Under the pieces are notes generated by a model, which was given only the letters and a program-made list of their open reading frames with translations, was not told the origin of the DNA and searched no databases. Shown one piece after another: positions 4,528 to 5,021 of a stretch of DNA of 5,021 bases. Source of the DNA: an uncultured Flavobacteriales bacterium (GTDB taxonomy: Bacteria > Bacteroidota > Bacteroidia > Flavobacteriales_D > SKUL01); the NCBI GenBank assembly GCA_937911795.1, contig CALDPJ010000193.1, positions 1 through 5,021 on the forward strand, given 5' to 3'. Positions within the stretch are counted from its first letter, which is position 1, and every line of letters starts with the position of its first letter. The translations under genes were made by a program, and so were the position numbers.

Positions 4528-5021
4528 CTAAAAATCAAACTTCAAAAACCTTTCCTCCCGCCGCAGCAATTCATCCAGCAGCGGAAACAGGTATTCGCGT
4601 TGGTTGTACTCCGGAAAGACGCGGTTCCAGCAGGTGCTGTTCATAGCCAGGTCCTCGTACCACCACAAATTCGGAAAAGACTCCAGAACATCCAGACTCC
4701 ATTCAACATTTGGGCTGTAGGTCATGCCAATGGGGTTCAGCTTGTGCAGAAATTCCGTTATCATTTCTTTGGTCCACACGATTGACCAGTTGTGGCAGAG
4801 GTCATAAGTGTGGATGGTGATCGTTCCATCTTCATCTTCTTGAGGTCGCGGCCATTGCAGGAGGTGATCGTAGCGCTTGATCAATTCCAGATCCCACGGA
4901 ACAGCCGAGTTCATTTCCAGGCAAGGCCAATGCCACTTGTCCAGATAACGATCCAGTAAATCCGCATTCCAATCAAGGAGCGTGTTTTGGCTCAGTCGCC
5001 TCCAATCCGGTTCAAACAGCC
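4528..5021 (-). CDS. Tryptophan-rich repeat protein of unknown function (5' end outside the window)
   Basis: The minus-strand frame is open from the right edge (codon at 5019-5017) to TAG at 4530-4528, giving 163 visible residues. The internal ATG at 4914 is not the start, because the repeat pattern continues upstream of it. Units of about 24 residues follow W-x-x-L-x-x-N-x-x-(V/L)-x-W-(D/N)-x-(E/D)-L-(I/L)-x-R-Y: WRRLSQNTLLDWNADLLDRY, WPCLEMNSAVPWDLELIKRY, then diverged copies with HNWSIVWTKEMITEF, PNVEWSLDVLESF and WWYEDLAMNSTCW. Repeat proteins with W-x-x-L-S-x-N-x-x-L-P-W units are found as hypotheticals in Bacteroidetes; no enzymatic role is known to me. No signal peptide can be assessed. 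The third unit carries an acidic insertion (QEDEDGTITIHTYDL). A binding or scaffold role is inference only. Confidence 0.75.
   Translation of the reverse strand, partial: LFEPDWRRLSQNTLLDWNADLLDRYLDKWHWPCLEMNSAVPWDLELIKRYDHLLQWPRPQEDEDGTITIHTYDLCHNWSIVWTKEMITEFLHKLNPIGMTYSPNVEWSLDVLESFPNLWWYEDLAMNSTCWNRVFPEYNQREYLFPLLDELLRREERFLKFDF

Overview
The window looks like an accessory, rearranged stretch of a Bacteroidetes chromosome, probably Flavobacteriales or a relative. The evidence is a type IX secretion (T9SS) C-terminal sorting domain on a large secreted protein, a second orphan sorting domain, start regions that are A-rich without a clear Shine-Dalgarno, and several TAnnTTTG boxes of the Bacteroidetes -7 type. 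The phylum call is firm; the genus is not readable from this window.

Layout. Positions 1-166 (minus) hold the N-terminus of a DUF4172-type Fic protein that runs off the left edge. Its upstream region, 166-238, contains two copies of an 11-7-11 dyad, one touching the start codon, which looks like an operator. Directly beside it, 241-480 (plus) is a complete T9SS sorting domain with no protein in front of it, and 512-794 (plus) is a probable, frame-broken C-terminal remnant of an outer-membrane beta-barrel-like protein. The one large gene, 937-2919 (plus), encodes a 660-residue secreted protein with signal peptide, propeller-like repeats, a PKD domain and a T9SS sorting domain.

From 2940 to 4318 there is a cluster of small addiction modules of one antitoxin/ParE-like toxin type in different states of preservation. 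One is intact (antitoxin 3501-3719 and toxin 3716-4027, 4-bp overlap). One has a complete antitoxin (4318-4100, minus) but its toxin is cut to 12 codons. One has lost its antitoxin N-terminus and most of its toxin (3166-2940, minus). A fourth fragment, 3169-3267 (plus), resembles an antitoxin C-terminus and abuts the third back to back. Between the broken and intact modules, 3311-3480 is a gene-free 170-bp block made of three consecutive hairpins, bounded by about 21-bp imperfect inverted repeats; it is a candidate MITE-like element or structured RNA.

On the right, 4435-4517 is a copy of a widely dispersed CCACGGAG/CTCCGTGG palindromic intergenic repeat. The window ends inside a minus-strand gene (4528 to beyond 5021) encoding a tryptophan-rich repeat protein of unknown function. 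The main theme is genome turnover: truncated genes with intact ends, TA modules accumulating and decaying beside each other, and repeats supplying possible promoter parts.
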